Assembly (NCBI GenBank): GCA_964355425.1
Contig: CAYHDN010000001.1
Span: 1 to 33,672, forward strand
From: CAYHDN01 sp964355425
GTDB lineage: Bacteria > Patescibacteriota > UBA1384 > XYA2-FULL-43-10 > CAINNR01
Reading direction: 5' to 3'
DNA length: 33,672 bases
Under the pieces are notes generated by a model. It had not been told where the DNA came from, searched no databases, and worked only from the letters and a program-made list of their open reading frames with translations. Shown here in pieces: positions 7,057 to 13,415 of the stretch (within the stretch, counting starts at the first letter, position 1; the number at the start of each line of letters is the position of its first letter). The position numbers were made by a program, and so were the translations under genes.

Positions 7057-7857
7057 TTAACCGCCGCAATACGGGCAGTTCTCCTCGTCGTAAATTCTGG
7101 CACAACGATCACAGAGCTTCTCGCCTGGCTTTATCCATGCCAGAACATGAAGGCCTTCGCTGCTTCGTCGGATTGTACCGACTCGGCGGTCAGGAGCGAA
7201 CTGGTCGGCAACGATGCAGTGCTGTGATTCGACACCCTCGACACCATCCATCCGCCGATAGAGGATTTCGGTATCATGGATCAGATCCCAGCGAACTTTC
7301 TCCAGCTCGATTAGATACTGCTGGCGCTCATTGATCAGATTTCCCAGACGAGCGATGAAGTCGTGCGCCAGCGCCATGCTGTCGAGATAGTCTTGGACAA
7401 AATCCTCGACCCTTACGTCGTCGATCCGGATTTCAGTTGGCAGCTGGATGCCGGCACAGTCTATACTCTTTGCGGTGACGACGACCCAGCGCTTTTTCGC
7501 TGTTAGCCCGACCATCTGATAACTGGTCGGTGGCGCTGATTCCTGATTCCAGCCAAACTCCGGCTGGAAGATGCCGAAGAGTTGAAGCGCCCGCGGGTCG
7601 AGTCCCTGTTCGCCATTCACAGTCACTGTGAACTCCCACAGCGGGTCAGATTCCATCGCCTCTTTAATCGTCATCCCAGCCCACTTTCCTTGATTTTCAC
7701 GGAAGACCCGTTGGCCGAGGCACTTGACGTCATGAATCAGATTGTCGAGTTTCACTCTCTCAAACAGGTGTCCGATCCGTTGTGGCCACTCGTTGAACCA
7801 GCCGATCATTTCTCCGCGCGACACCGGCTGATACGTCGTTGCATTTGGCGAGGGCAT
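7057..7857 (-). CDS. Orphan protein with C-terminal zinc ribbon
   Basis: A 266-residue protein. The start at 7857 follows AGGAGG at an 8-base spacing; an in-frame GTG at 7866 overlaps that site and is rejected. The last 20 residues carry CDRC and CPYC, a CX2C-X8-CX2C treble-clef or zinc-ribbon pattern that should bind one Zn. The middle is rich in Leu/Glu/Arg (about residues 165-210, QDYLDSMALAHDFIARLGNL onwards) and probably helical. Otherwise no family is recognised. It is GC-richer than groEL upstream and has its own promoter and terminator. The leader can fold a hairpin over the ribosome-binding site (7863-7902), which may regulate translation. Zinc ribbons of this kind often mediate nucleic-acid or protein contacts; the role here is unknown. 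Confidence 0.75.
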   Translation of the reverse strand: MPSPNATTYQPVSRGEMIGWFNEWPQRIGHLFERVKLDNLIHDVKCLGQRVFRENQGKWAGMTIKEAMESDPLWEFTVTVNGEQGLDPRALQLFGIFQPEFGWNQESAPPTSYQMVGLTAKKRWVVVTAKSIDCAGIQLPTEIRIDDVRVEDFVQDYLDSMALAHDFIARLGNLINERQQYLIELEKVRWDLIHDTEILYRRMDGVEGVESQHCIVADQFAPDRRVGTIRRSSEGLHVLAWIKPGEKLCDRCARIYDEENCPYCGG

Positions 7858-7862
7858 TCCCT

Positions 7863-7902
7863 CCACCTCCTAAAGGTTTCTTTAGGGCATTCCCCTTGGT
7901 GG
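7863..7902 (-). promoter_or_regulatory. Leader hairpin covering the Shine-Dalgarno of the zinc-ribbon gene
   Basis: On the minus strand CCTAAAG (7886-7880) pairs with CTTTAGG (7875-7869), and outside it CCACC (7902-7898) with GGTGG (7867-7863). The right arms include AGGAGGTGG, so the fold hides the ribosome-binding site. Confidence 0.45.
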
Positions 7903-7906
7903 CAAA

Positions 7907-7935
7907 ACAATAGCAAAAATCCCCAAATAGTTCAA
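7907..7935 (-). promoter_or_regulatory. Promoter of the zinc-ribbon protein gene
   Basis: Minus-strand TTGAAC (7930-7935), a 17-base spacer and TATTGT (7907-7912). The -35 box lies in the loop of an AATCCC/GGGATT terminator-like hairpin (7918-7947). Confidence 0.6.
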
Positions 7936-7963
7936 GGGATTTTTTTGCTGATTTTATTTTTTT

Positions 7964-7984
7964 GTGCTATATATTATTTAGCAC
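7964..7984 (+). promoter_or_regulatory. Promoter -10 region with inverted repeat (possible operator)
   Basis: GTGCTA (7964-7969) and TAGCAC (7979-7984) form a perfect inverted repeat with a 9-base spacer that spans the TATATA-like -10 element. It lies 20 bases before the start codon of the 93-residue gene. Confidence 0.4.
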
Positions 7985-8004
7985 TGTATCCAGGGAGGCA
8001 GAGC

Positions 8005-8286
8005 ATGCCCAGGAAAAGGGAATACGAGTTGTATCACCATGGGGGCTACAAGATCAGGCTGGTGGCCGGGTCTGATGTGAGGGTGAGCGTCGTCGAGGTC
8101 AAGAAGGGCGTTATCGAGGTCGCACAGGGTCGGGCTTTCATTCAGAAGGGCGACCCGCCGAGGGGGCTGACCGGATATGTCAGCATCCCAGGCCAACCGG
8201 AGCAATCATTTGGTCTGCTACGCGGGCAGTTCGAGTCGGTCTCCGACCTCGGTGGCAACATTCTCTGGCCGAAGCCAGAGCAGTAG
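8005..8286 (+). CDS. Orphan 93-aa protein (MPRKREYELY start)
   Basis: The ATG at 8005 follows GGGAGG at a 6-base spacing. The 93-residue product is soluble, beta-rich by appearance (alternating VRVSVVEVKKGVIEVAQ stretch at about residues 26-42) with Gly/Pro turns later. I recognise no domain; a carbohydrate- or cupin-like small barrel is possible but not supported by any motif. The unit is GC-richer than flanking core genes, with its own promoter, strong ribosome-binding site and terminator. Two other orphan frames here (11596 and 14986) also begin MPR with a basic run. It ends in TAG. Confidence 0.7.
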   Translation: MPRKREYELYHHGGYKIRLVAGSDVRVSVVEVKKGVIEVAQGRAFIQKGDPPRGLTGYVSIPGQPEQSFGLLRGQFESVSDLGGNILWPKPEQ

Positions 8287-8311
8287 GGAACAAAATGAGG
8301 AGGGGCGAGTA

Positions 8312-8345
8312 CGGCGGAAGTCCAGAGGATTTCCGCCGCTTTTAT
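8312..8345 (+). terminator. Intrinsic terminator of the 93-aa gene
   Basis: CGGCGGAA (8312-8319) pairs with TTTCCGCCG (8330-8338) and a U-rich run follows. Confidence 0.75.
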
Positions 8346-8405
8346 TTAAAAAATTCATAGTACTTTATGAACTTTAAAAACTTTATAGACTTTAAGAACT
8401 ATTTT

Positions 8406-8924
8406 TTAAGCCAATTTGGCATGGGCTCCAGCCGGGATTGGCTCCGGTTTGACCATCTCGAAATTATCCTTAACGGTTATTTTATGCTGTTCGATTTTTA
8501 CGATTGCCGAAGTGTGGATTATCCGCTGGTCGAATAATTTTTTAATGTAGATCCTGATTATCGAAAGTGAAGAGTTTTCGATGACATAATCGGAAACCAC
8601 CCCCAAATATTCGCCCTTTTTTGTAAAAACTTTCTCGCCAAAAATCTTCGCCCGTTTTTTGTATTTTTTCTGCAATCGAATCATTTCAGACGGTGCTACC
8701 AAACTTTCCTCACTTTGAATGATTAAGGCAGTTTTTGACAGTTCAACAATTTCTTTAGTTGAGATAAACTTAAGGTGATGAAAAACCCCTTTTGCTTTGG
8801 CAATCACCGCTTCGATCTTGCCTTCATCTTCATCAACAAAAAAATCAGCAAGTTCGGCGACATGCGTTTGATTTTCAATCTCAAAGATTGGAAGTCCTGA
8901 TAGCTTCGACCGTTCAATCAACAT
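8406..8924 (-). CDS. PRC-barrel domain protein
   Basis: A 172-residue protein with two PRC-barrel-like repeats: residues about 8-45 (LPIFEIENQTHVAELADFFVD) and about 95-135 (GEKVFTKKGEYLGVVSDYVI). PRC barrels occur in the ribosome-maturation protein RimM and in photosynthetic reaction-centre H subunits, and as stand-alone sheet modules that bind proteins or RNA. No RimM N-terminal domain is present, so this is a stand-alone PRC protein of unknown target. The start ATG at 8924 has only a weak GGAT upstream, but an extended -10 box (TGTTATAAT) ends exactly six bases before the ATG, so the mRNA is probably leaderless. It ends in TAA. Confidence 0.75.
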   Translation of the reverse strand: MLIERSKLSGLPIFEIENQTHVAELADFFVDEDEGKIEAVIAKAKGVFHHLKFISTKEIVELSKTALIIQSEESLVAPSEMIRLQKKYKKRAKIFGEKVFTKKGEYLGVVSDYVIENSSLSIIRIYIKKLFDQRIIHTSAIVKIEQHKITVKDNFEMVKPEPIPAGAHAKLA

Positions 8925-8930
8925 AGATCC

Positions 8931-8939
8931 ATTATAACA
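8931..8939 (-). promoter_or_regulatory. Extended -10 promoter, leaderless start of the PRC-barrel gene
   Basis: Minus-strand TGT-TATAAT (8939-8931), then six bases, then ATG at 8924. No -35 match is needed for an extended -10. Confidence 0.55.
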
Positions 8940-9050
8940 AAAATTTTCAATTTAAAATTTTCAATTTTCAATAAATTTTCAAATGATTCAATGATTTAAA
9001 CATTAAAACATTTTAAATTCATTTTAAATTTTAAATTTAGAATTTTAAAT
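8937..9050. repeat. AT-only word-repeat spacer
   Basis: Overlapping words built from TTTAAAATTT, TTTTCAATTT and TTTAAATTTAG. A sister stretch lies at 25221-25280 ahead of the DUF2207 gene. No gene is seen. Confidence 0.6.
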
Positions 9051-9611
9051 TTAGTTGGCTCTTTCTAGATATTCACCGGTTCTGGTGTCGAGGACGATAT
9101 CGTCGCCTTCTTTGATAAACATCGGGACAGCGATCTGTTTGCCGGTGTTGATTGTTACCATTTTTGTCACCGCGCCGGCGCTATTTCCTTTGACACCCGG
9201 AGGAGCTGAAACAACTTTAAAAGTCATTTTGATCGGAAGTTCAATATCTAGTGGTTTGTTCTGGAAACTTAAAATTTCAACTGGAGAATTTTCGGTTAGA
9301 TATTCTAAACTGCTGTCGAGGTGAGAGTTTTCTATTTCGAACTGCTCATAAGAAACATTATCCATGAAATGAGAACTTTGATCGTCATGATAAAGAAAGG
9401 TCGCCGTTTTTTTTTCCAGTTCCGCTGGTTCAAATTTTTCCGAACCCTGGAAAGTTCGGGAAGTTATCGCACCGGAAATCAAATTTTTAAGCTTTGTCCG
9501 CATAATTGCCCCGCCGCGACCCTGTTTTGAGTGTTGCGAAAAAGTAACGGCGTGGGGACTGCCGTCAATAATAATTTTGCTCCCAACTTTTAGATCGGTA
9601 ATAGAATACAT
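9051..9611 (-). CDS. efp: Elongation factor P
   Basis: A 186-residue EF-P of normal length with three beta-barrel domains. The N-terminal KOW-like domain carries the loop HSKQGRGGA, and the C-terminus ends near RTGEYLERAN with the typical GDDIVLDTRTGEY. EF-P enters the ribosomal E site and relieves stalling at polyproline. The tip residue is Arg32, as in EF-Ps that are rhamnosylated by EarP, rather than Lys34 of the EpmA type. No modification enzyme is in the window, so it may act unmodified. The start at 9611 (MYSITDLKVG) has no Shine-Dalgarno; the upstream spacer consists of ACTTTATA/GACTT words. It ends in TAA. Confidence 0.95.
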   Translation of the reverse strand: MYSITDLKVGSKIIIDGSPHAVTFSQHSKQGRGGAIMRTKLKNLISGAITSRTFQGSEKFEPAELEKKTATFLYHDDQSSHFMDNVSYEQFEIENSHLDSSLEYLTENSPVEILSFQNKPLDIELPIKMTFKVVSAPPGVKGNSAGAVTKMVTINTGKQIAVPMFIKEGDDIVLDTRTGEYLERAN

Positions 9612-9723
9612 AGTTGAAAGTTTATAAAGTCCATCAAGTCTATAAAGTTCTAAGAGCTGGAATCTATTATAGTTATTCCTTGTACTTTACGGACTTTAGA
9701 CTTTTTACTTTACGAACTAGTTA
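9612..9723. repeat. Spacer of ACTTTATA/GACTT words
   Basis: Short imperfect direct and inverted words (agtttataaagtcc, aagtctataaagtt, actttacggacttt). Similar spacers occur at 6930-6965, 8357-8405, 10556-10602 and 22470-22493. Confidence 0.55.
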
Positions 9724-9945
9724 TTACCGAGTTACATACGGCAATAACGCCAACTGCCTTGCCCGTTTGATGGCGGTTCCAAGCTGACGTTGATGCTTTG
9801 AACAGACTCCGGTGCGCGAGGCTGGATCGATTTTTGACCAACGATTCAAATATCTCGAGAGAGTCGAGACATCTTTATAATCAACTTCAGCAATTTTAGT
9901 TTTGCAGAAATAACATTTTTTTCTTGAATACATTCCTTCTTGCAT
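9724..9945 (-). CDS. rpsR: Ribosomal protein bS18
   Basis: A 73-residue bS18 of usual length. The core motif runs from DYKDVSTLSRYLN to TGVCSKHQRQLGTAIKRARQLALLPYV. The N-terminus has CYFC, giving with a later Cys a possible zinc site. It binds bS6 and 16S rRNA on the small-subunit platform. The start at 9945 follows AAAGGA at a 5-base spacing; a second ATG (fifth codon) lies immediately after another GGA and is less likely. It is third in the rpsF-ssb-rpsR order. rplI, which follows rpsR in many bacteria, is absent, as usual in CPR. It ends in TAA. Confidence 0.97.
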   Translation of the reverse strand: MQEGMYSRKKCYFCKTKIAEVDYKDVSTLSRYLNRWSKIDPASRTGVCSKHQRQLGTAIKRARQLALLPYVTR

Positions 9946-9963
9946 ATGAATCCTTTCATCAGA

Positions 9964-10050
9964 AGCTAAACAATAGCTAGAAAGCTAGACTGACCCTTCG
10001 GGTCGCTAGACAATTGCCTAGCACTCTAGCAATGTCTAGCTATTTCTAGC
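9964..10050. repeat. CTAG-rich repeat, copy A
   Basis: About 87 bp containing seven CTAG tetramers and a GACCCTTCGGGTC hairpin. It is closely similar to copy B at 11351-11435. It lies in the transcribed ssb-rpsR spacer. Confidence 0.8.
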
Positions 10051-10060
10051 ATTTTATTAA

Positions 10061-10543
10061 TTAGAATGGAATTTCGTCGATGTCTATCTCTTCGGTTTCT
10101 TCCTTGCTATTTTTTTTATCATCTTTATCTTTTTTATCGTCTTTATCATCTATTTTTGTGATTTCTTCGACTGGATTTCCATCAGACATTGCTTCCTTTG
10201 GAGCTCCGCCGCGACTGCCGAGAGCAATGATATTGCTGGCAATAATTTCAGTTCGTTGTCTTTTGGCGCCGTCTTGACCCTCCCATTGATGAGTTTGCAA
10301 CCGCCCTTCGACATAAACCGGTGAGCCTTTTTTAACGAACTGGCTGATATTTTCTGCCAACTTGCCCCAGGCTACGATATCATGAAATTCAACTTGTTCT
10401 TGCATTTCTCCGGAGGTTTTATCAGCCCAGCGACGATTGGTGGCGACGCCGAAAGAGGTAACTGCTTGACCATTCGGAGTATAGCGCATCTCCGGGTCTC
10501 TGGTGGCATTGCCGATGATTGTTGCTCGATTCAGTGAAAACAT
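10061..10543 (-). CDS. ssb: Single-stranded DNA-binding protein
   Basis: A 160-residue SSB. The OB-fold occupies about residues 1-108, with MFSLNRATIIGNATRDPEMRY at the start and VEFHDIVAWGKLAE in the middle. A very charged linker of Asp/Lys repeats follows, and the acidic tip DIDEIPF that recruits partner proteins such as polymerase, helicase and exonuclease subunits. It acts as a tetramer on single-stranded DNA in replication and repair. The start at 10543 follows AAGGAG. It lies between rpsF and rpsR, the common operon order. It ends in TAA. Confidence 0.97.
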   Translation of the reverse strand: MFSLNRATIIGNATRDPEMRYTPNGQAVTSFGVATNRRWADKTSGEMQEQVEFHDIVAWGKLAENISQFVKKGSPVYVEGRLQTHQWEGQDGAKRQRTEIIASNIIALGSRGGAPKEAMSDGNPVEEITKIDDKDDKKDKDDKKNSKEETEEIDIDEIPF

Positions 10544-10602
10544 AGTGTCTCCTTTCAGTCCGCTTTACGGACTTGATGGACTTTATAAACTTTATGGACT
10601 AT

Positions 10603-11331
10603 CTATAAATCATCCTTCAACAGTTCGTCTAACTTTTCGTCAAGCTTCTTGATTCTATCTGCCTCGTCTTCCTTGCCGTCCGTAGCTTTAGCGGAGGATG
10701 GTTCGGGCTCTTTTTTGGCCTCAACTGGTTCTTTCTCGATAACTTCTTCTTTTTCGGCTTTTTTGCTGATTTTCTTTTTCGGCTTGTCCTCTGTAGTTTC
10801 AGCTAAAGAGGGCTTTTTGATAACTGGTTCTTTCTCTATTTTTTTATCATCTTTAACTTCTTTTTCGTCTTTATCCTCTCCGATTTTTCCCATGTCTCCT
10901 GTCTGTGTGGTTAAGCGTTTGGCCATCAAGTCATAACTTTCGTCTTTCTTCCCCTCAACAACTTCAAAACTTTTCTCTCCGAGGACTTTTTCAACGTCCT
11001 CGGCGCCGACGACATCTTCCTTAGTGACAACAAGTTCTTCACTTTTAGTGATTTTGACGACGATTAAATGGCGAATAATTTGCGGATTGACCCGAAGTTC
11101 GTGTTCAATGTCGACAATTTTTTCTTTTGGCAGTTCAAACCAAACGGTAATATAAGTAGCAAAATTTTGTTTTGCAATAGGGTACGCAAGTTTGCGTCGG
11201 CCCCAAGATTCATCTTTGGTAATTTTTCCGCCGTCACCAGAAATAAAACTGGCGACTTTATCGGTAATTTTTTTTAAATCTGCTTCTGGAACTTCATCAG
11301 AAACTAAGTAGGTAAGTTCGTACTCTCTCAT
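10603..11331 (-). CDS. rpsF: Ribosomal protein bS6 with long charged C-terminal tail
   Basis: The first 95-100 residues form a normal bS6 (MREYELTYLVSDE, SWGRRKLAYPI, HELRVNPQIIRHLI). bS6 normally ends soon after; here the protein runs to 242 residues with a Lys/Glu/Asp-rich tail, probably disordered. Part of the tail (SSAKATDGKEDE) is encoded by a palindromic repeat (10680-10702) that also occurs upstream of ychF. bS6 pairs with bS18 on the platform of the small subunit. The start at 11331 has only a distant AAAGGA. It is the first gene of the rpsF-ssb-rpsR operon. It ends in TAG. Confidence 0.93.
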   Translation of the reverse strand: MREYELTYLVSDEVPEADLKKITDKVASFISGDGGKITKDESWGRRKLAYPIAKQNFATYITVWFELPKEKIVDIEHELRVNPQIIRHLIVVKITKSEELVVTKEDVVGAEDVEKVLGEKSFEVVEGKKDESYDLMAKRLTTQTGDMGKIGEDKDEKEVKDDKKIEKEPVIKKPSLAETTEDKPKKKISKKAEKEEVIEKEPVEAKKEPEPSSAKATDGKEDEADRIKKLDEKLDELLKDDL

Positions 11332-11350
11332 TGATTACAATCCTTTACAA

Positions 11351-11435
11351 CAGCTAAACTGCTAGAAAGCTAGACTGACCCTTCGGGTCGCTAGACGATT
11401 GCCTAGCCTTCTAGCTATGCCTAGCTATTTCTAGC
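11351..11435. repeat. CTAG-rich repeat, copy B
   Basis: Same element as 9964-10050: seven CTAG tetramers and the same CCCTTCGGG hairpin, in the same orientation. It lies in the leader region upstream of rpsF, so the two copies bracket rpsF-ssb. Confidence 0.8.
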
Positions 11436-11479
11436 GGCATTAATATAATTTTATGATTATGACCTTCGTTGATCCCAAT

Positions 11480-11595
11480 TAGTGTGGGCGAAGCCCCCGC
11501 GTGGGGGAATATTTGTAAATTGTGCATTTACTTTATCAAAGCTCTTTGCAAAAGTCAATAAATTTGATAGGATTTCTTGCGAGGTGGTGATCAAC
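11480..11595. promoter_or_regulatory. Hairpins and promoter ahead of the 147-aa gene
   Basis: GGGCGAAGCCC and CCCCCGCGTGGGGG hairpins (about 11487-11511), then TTGCAA (11546-11551), a 16-base spacer and TAGGAT (11568-11573), then GAGGTG nine bases before the ATG at 11596. Confidence 0.45.
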
Positions 11596-12039
11596 ATGCC
11601 CAGAAAGAAGAGAATTGATGTTTTCAGAGTAACTGCATGGCATCCGGTTGCCGGAAATCTCGAGACCAACGCTGTTGAGTGGCTGAAGGGTGACGAGCGC
11701 TACTATCTTTACCCGATTTATGTCTGTGGCCGCGGACGGCTGAATATGACTCGGTATTTTCTTGACATTCGGCCGGGGATCCGCGACGTTGATCGAGTAA
11801 TCATTTACCACCGTCCTGGTAACGCTTGGTTGATACGATTGTCACTCAACTTGCCTGACACCGTGGAGAATTTCGCCGAGGGTGTTAAGATGGCGTCAAC
11901 CACCTTGTTGGGGAAGTTACAGCTGGCAACAATCAACTGCTTTAACGACAATGTTGTCTACATCGTTGCCAGCCGCCTGCCTGAACCGCCAATGGGTTCC
12001 CGGGTGTTTCGGGCCAGCGCCTTGCCGGTGCCAGCCTAG
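11596..12039 (+). CDS. Orphan 147-aa protein
   Basis: The start at 11596 follows GAGGTG; upstream in-frame ATGs lie beyond that site and inside the promoter area. The 147-residue product starts MPRKKRIDVF, has a central RYYLYPIYVCGRGRLNMTRY stretch and a hydrophobic VVYIVASRL near residue 122, and lacks a clear signal or full membrane helix. No family is recognised. It is GC-richer than the rpsF operon next to it and is a complete promoter-gene-terminator unit. It ends in TAG. Confidence 0.7.
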   Translation: MPRKKRIDVFRVTAWHPVAGNLETNAVEWLKGDERYYLYPIYVCGRGRLNMTRYFLDIRPGIRDVDRVIIYHRPGNAWLIRLSLNLPDTVENFAEGVKMASTTLLGKLQLATINCFNDNVVYIVASRLPEPPMGSRVFRASALPVPA

Positions 12040-12044
12040 GTTTT

Positions 12045-12070
12045 GCGCTCCGATTTTGGGGCGCTTTTTT
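12045..12070 (+). terminator. Intrinsic terminator of the 147-aa gene
   Basis: GCGCTCC (12045-12051) pairs with GGGGCGC (12058-12064) and six U follow. Confidence 0.75.
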
Positions 12071-12077
12071 AATTTAA

Positions 12078-12118
12078 TAAAAAAATCCGCCTCGCCCCCG
12101 GAGGAGCAAAGGCGGCGG
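12078..12118 (-). terminator. Intrinsic terminator of the PlsX-like gene
   Basis: On the minus strand a CCGCC...GGCGG stem (12118-12087) is followed by a U run (12085-12079). Confidence 0.65.
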
Positions 12119-12131
12119 TTGCGAAATTGTA

Positions 12132-13199
12132 CTATTGGTTGAAATGCTCACGGATTTTACCGACCAGATCCAGCTCAATGTAGCGTAGTGTGGCCTCGAT
12201 TCCGTTGGCGATGGCATAGCGGTCGGAGCTGCCGTGGCCGATCATCACAAGGCCATTGGTGCCGAGAAGGGGCATTGCGCCGAACTGTCGGGGATCAAGC
12301 TCGAGCTTTACTGCTTTGAGTGCCGGCTTGATCATCCATAGTCCGATTTTGGTCCGCCAGCTCTTCAGTCCGTTGCGGAGAAGTGACTCCAAGGTGAGCT
12401 TTACGCCGCCCTCAACCCCTTTGAAGAACGCATTACCTACGAAGCCGTCGGACGCGTCAACATCCACAGCCTTATAGTCCGGATTGCCGAGCAATTCCCT
12501 GACCCTCTCTTGCGCGATCTCTGCTGCGACCAGGTCGCTAGACTGGACGTTGCCGACGAAGTTCGGAAAGCGCTCTTCCTCGAGTAGGCGGAAAGCCTCC
12601 TTACTGGCCTTGTTGCCCTTACTATCCTCCTCACCATTGGAGTGCAAACCAACGAGGGGATCTTCGATGTCGAGAGCCAGCTGACCAAAGATCCGCCCAA
12701 GATGAGCGAATTGCACGATCATCTCGGCGCTGCAGTCCGTGCTGGTGCCGCCGTCGAGAAGAATGCCACGACGGCCGCCATACTTGGGCATAGTCAGCGC
12801 TAACGGCGGACGCAAGATGCCTGGGATAAGTCCCAGTCCACCTTTTTCAGTATCACGAGCAGCCCAGACCGTCGCGGACCTGGTGTCTCCACAGAGTAAA
12901 GCAGCGTCGGCTTCACCTGCTGCTACCAGCCTAACCGATTGAGCAACAGAGGAATTGGTGGCCCGCAAGACGGTCTTTAGGTCGTCGCTGGCCCAAAGAG
13001 TTTCGTCACAGGGGAAACGGGCATCAACTGACACCAGCCCAAATTGGTTCACAAGCGAGTTAATTAGGCTCTGATGACCAACAACGGCTACGCGATAAGG
13101 GTTGTCTTTTCTCATTCGTCTGATTGCGATCCTGACCCCTTCTGCCACTTCCTCGGGCCCTTTATCGGTTCCCAAGAGATCAACGGCCACGGTTGGCAT
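12132..13199 (-). CDS. PlsX-like phosphate acyltransferase family protein
   Basis: A 355-residue protein with the PlsX layout: VAVDLLGTDKGPEEVAEGV at the start (PlsX: VAVDAMGGDxxP), CGDTRSATVWAARDTEKGGL in the phosphotransacetylase-like core, DGGTSTDC, GNVQSSDLV, ASDGFVGN and a C-terminal GTNGLVMIGHGSSDRYAI matching G-x-x-G-x-x-x-x-x-HG. PlsX turns acyl-ACP into acyl-phosphate for phospholipid synthesis. The first motif lacks the usual GGD, so activity on acyl-ACP is uncertain, and no fatty-acid genes are nearby. The start at 13199 follows AGGAGG at a short spacing. It has a very good promoter (13245-13273) and its own terminator, and is GC-rich relative to core genes. Many CPR lack lipid synthesis, so a lone PlsX relative is notable. 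It ends in TAG. Confidence 0.75.
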   Translation of the reverse strand: MPTVAVDLLGTDKGPEEVAEGVRIAIRRMRKDNPYRVAVVGHQSLINSLVNQFGLVSVDARFPCDETLWASDDLKTVLRATNSSVAQSVRLVAAGEADAALLCGDTRSATVWAARDTEKGGLGLIPGILRPPLALTMPKYGGRRGILLDGGTSTDCSAEMIVQFAHLGRIFGQLALDIEDPLVGLHSNGEEDSKGNKASKEAFRLLEEERFPNFVGNVQSSDLVAAEIAQERVRELLGNPDYKAVDVDASDGFVGNAFFKGVEGGVKLTLESLLRNGLKSWRTKIGLWMIKPALKAVKLELDPRQFGAMPLLGTNGLVMIGHGSSDRYAIANGIEATLRYIELDLVGKIREHFNQ

Positions 13200-13244
13200 A
13201 CCAGACCTCCTCGATTGATGTTGAAGCGTTTGCGACTCGGCAAG

Positions 13245-13273
13245 ATAATACCAAAAAGATCCCTGATCGTCAA
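13245..13273 (-). promoter_or_regulatory. Promoter of the PlsX-like gene
   Basis: Minus-strand TTGACG (13268-13273), a 17-base spacer and TATTAT (13245-13250). Confidence 0.75.
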
Positions 13274-13310
13274 TGTGAGATGAACGAGCTCAAAAACTCC
13301 ATCGATTATC

Positions 13311-13412
13311 GTAGATCAGACTTTAGTCTGAAATATCCACACTGAAGTGTGGCTACAAATGAATTGATGTAGACCACGATTTATCGTGATAACAAACTAA
13401 AGCTTGTACTGC
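13311..13412. repeat. Four-hairpin repeat element, copy 2
   Basis: Same order of hairpins as 4330-4435: CAGACTTTAGTCTG, a CCACACTGAAGTGTGG, a CACGATTTATCGTG and an ACTAAAGCT core. It ends three bases from the ychF stop codon. Confidence 0.8.
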
Positions 13413-13415
13413 TGA

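Noticed and set aside
8294..8359. Small frame starting ATG 8294 after the 93-aa gene
   Set aside because: No ribosome-binding site, and it runs straight through the terminator.
9964..10050. tRNA gene
   Set aside because: The hairpins do not make a cloverleaf, and no acceptor stem or T-loop GTTCRANNC is present. No tRNA or rRNA was found anywhere in the window.
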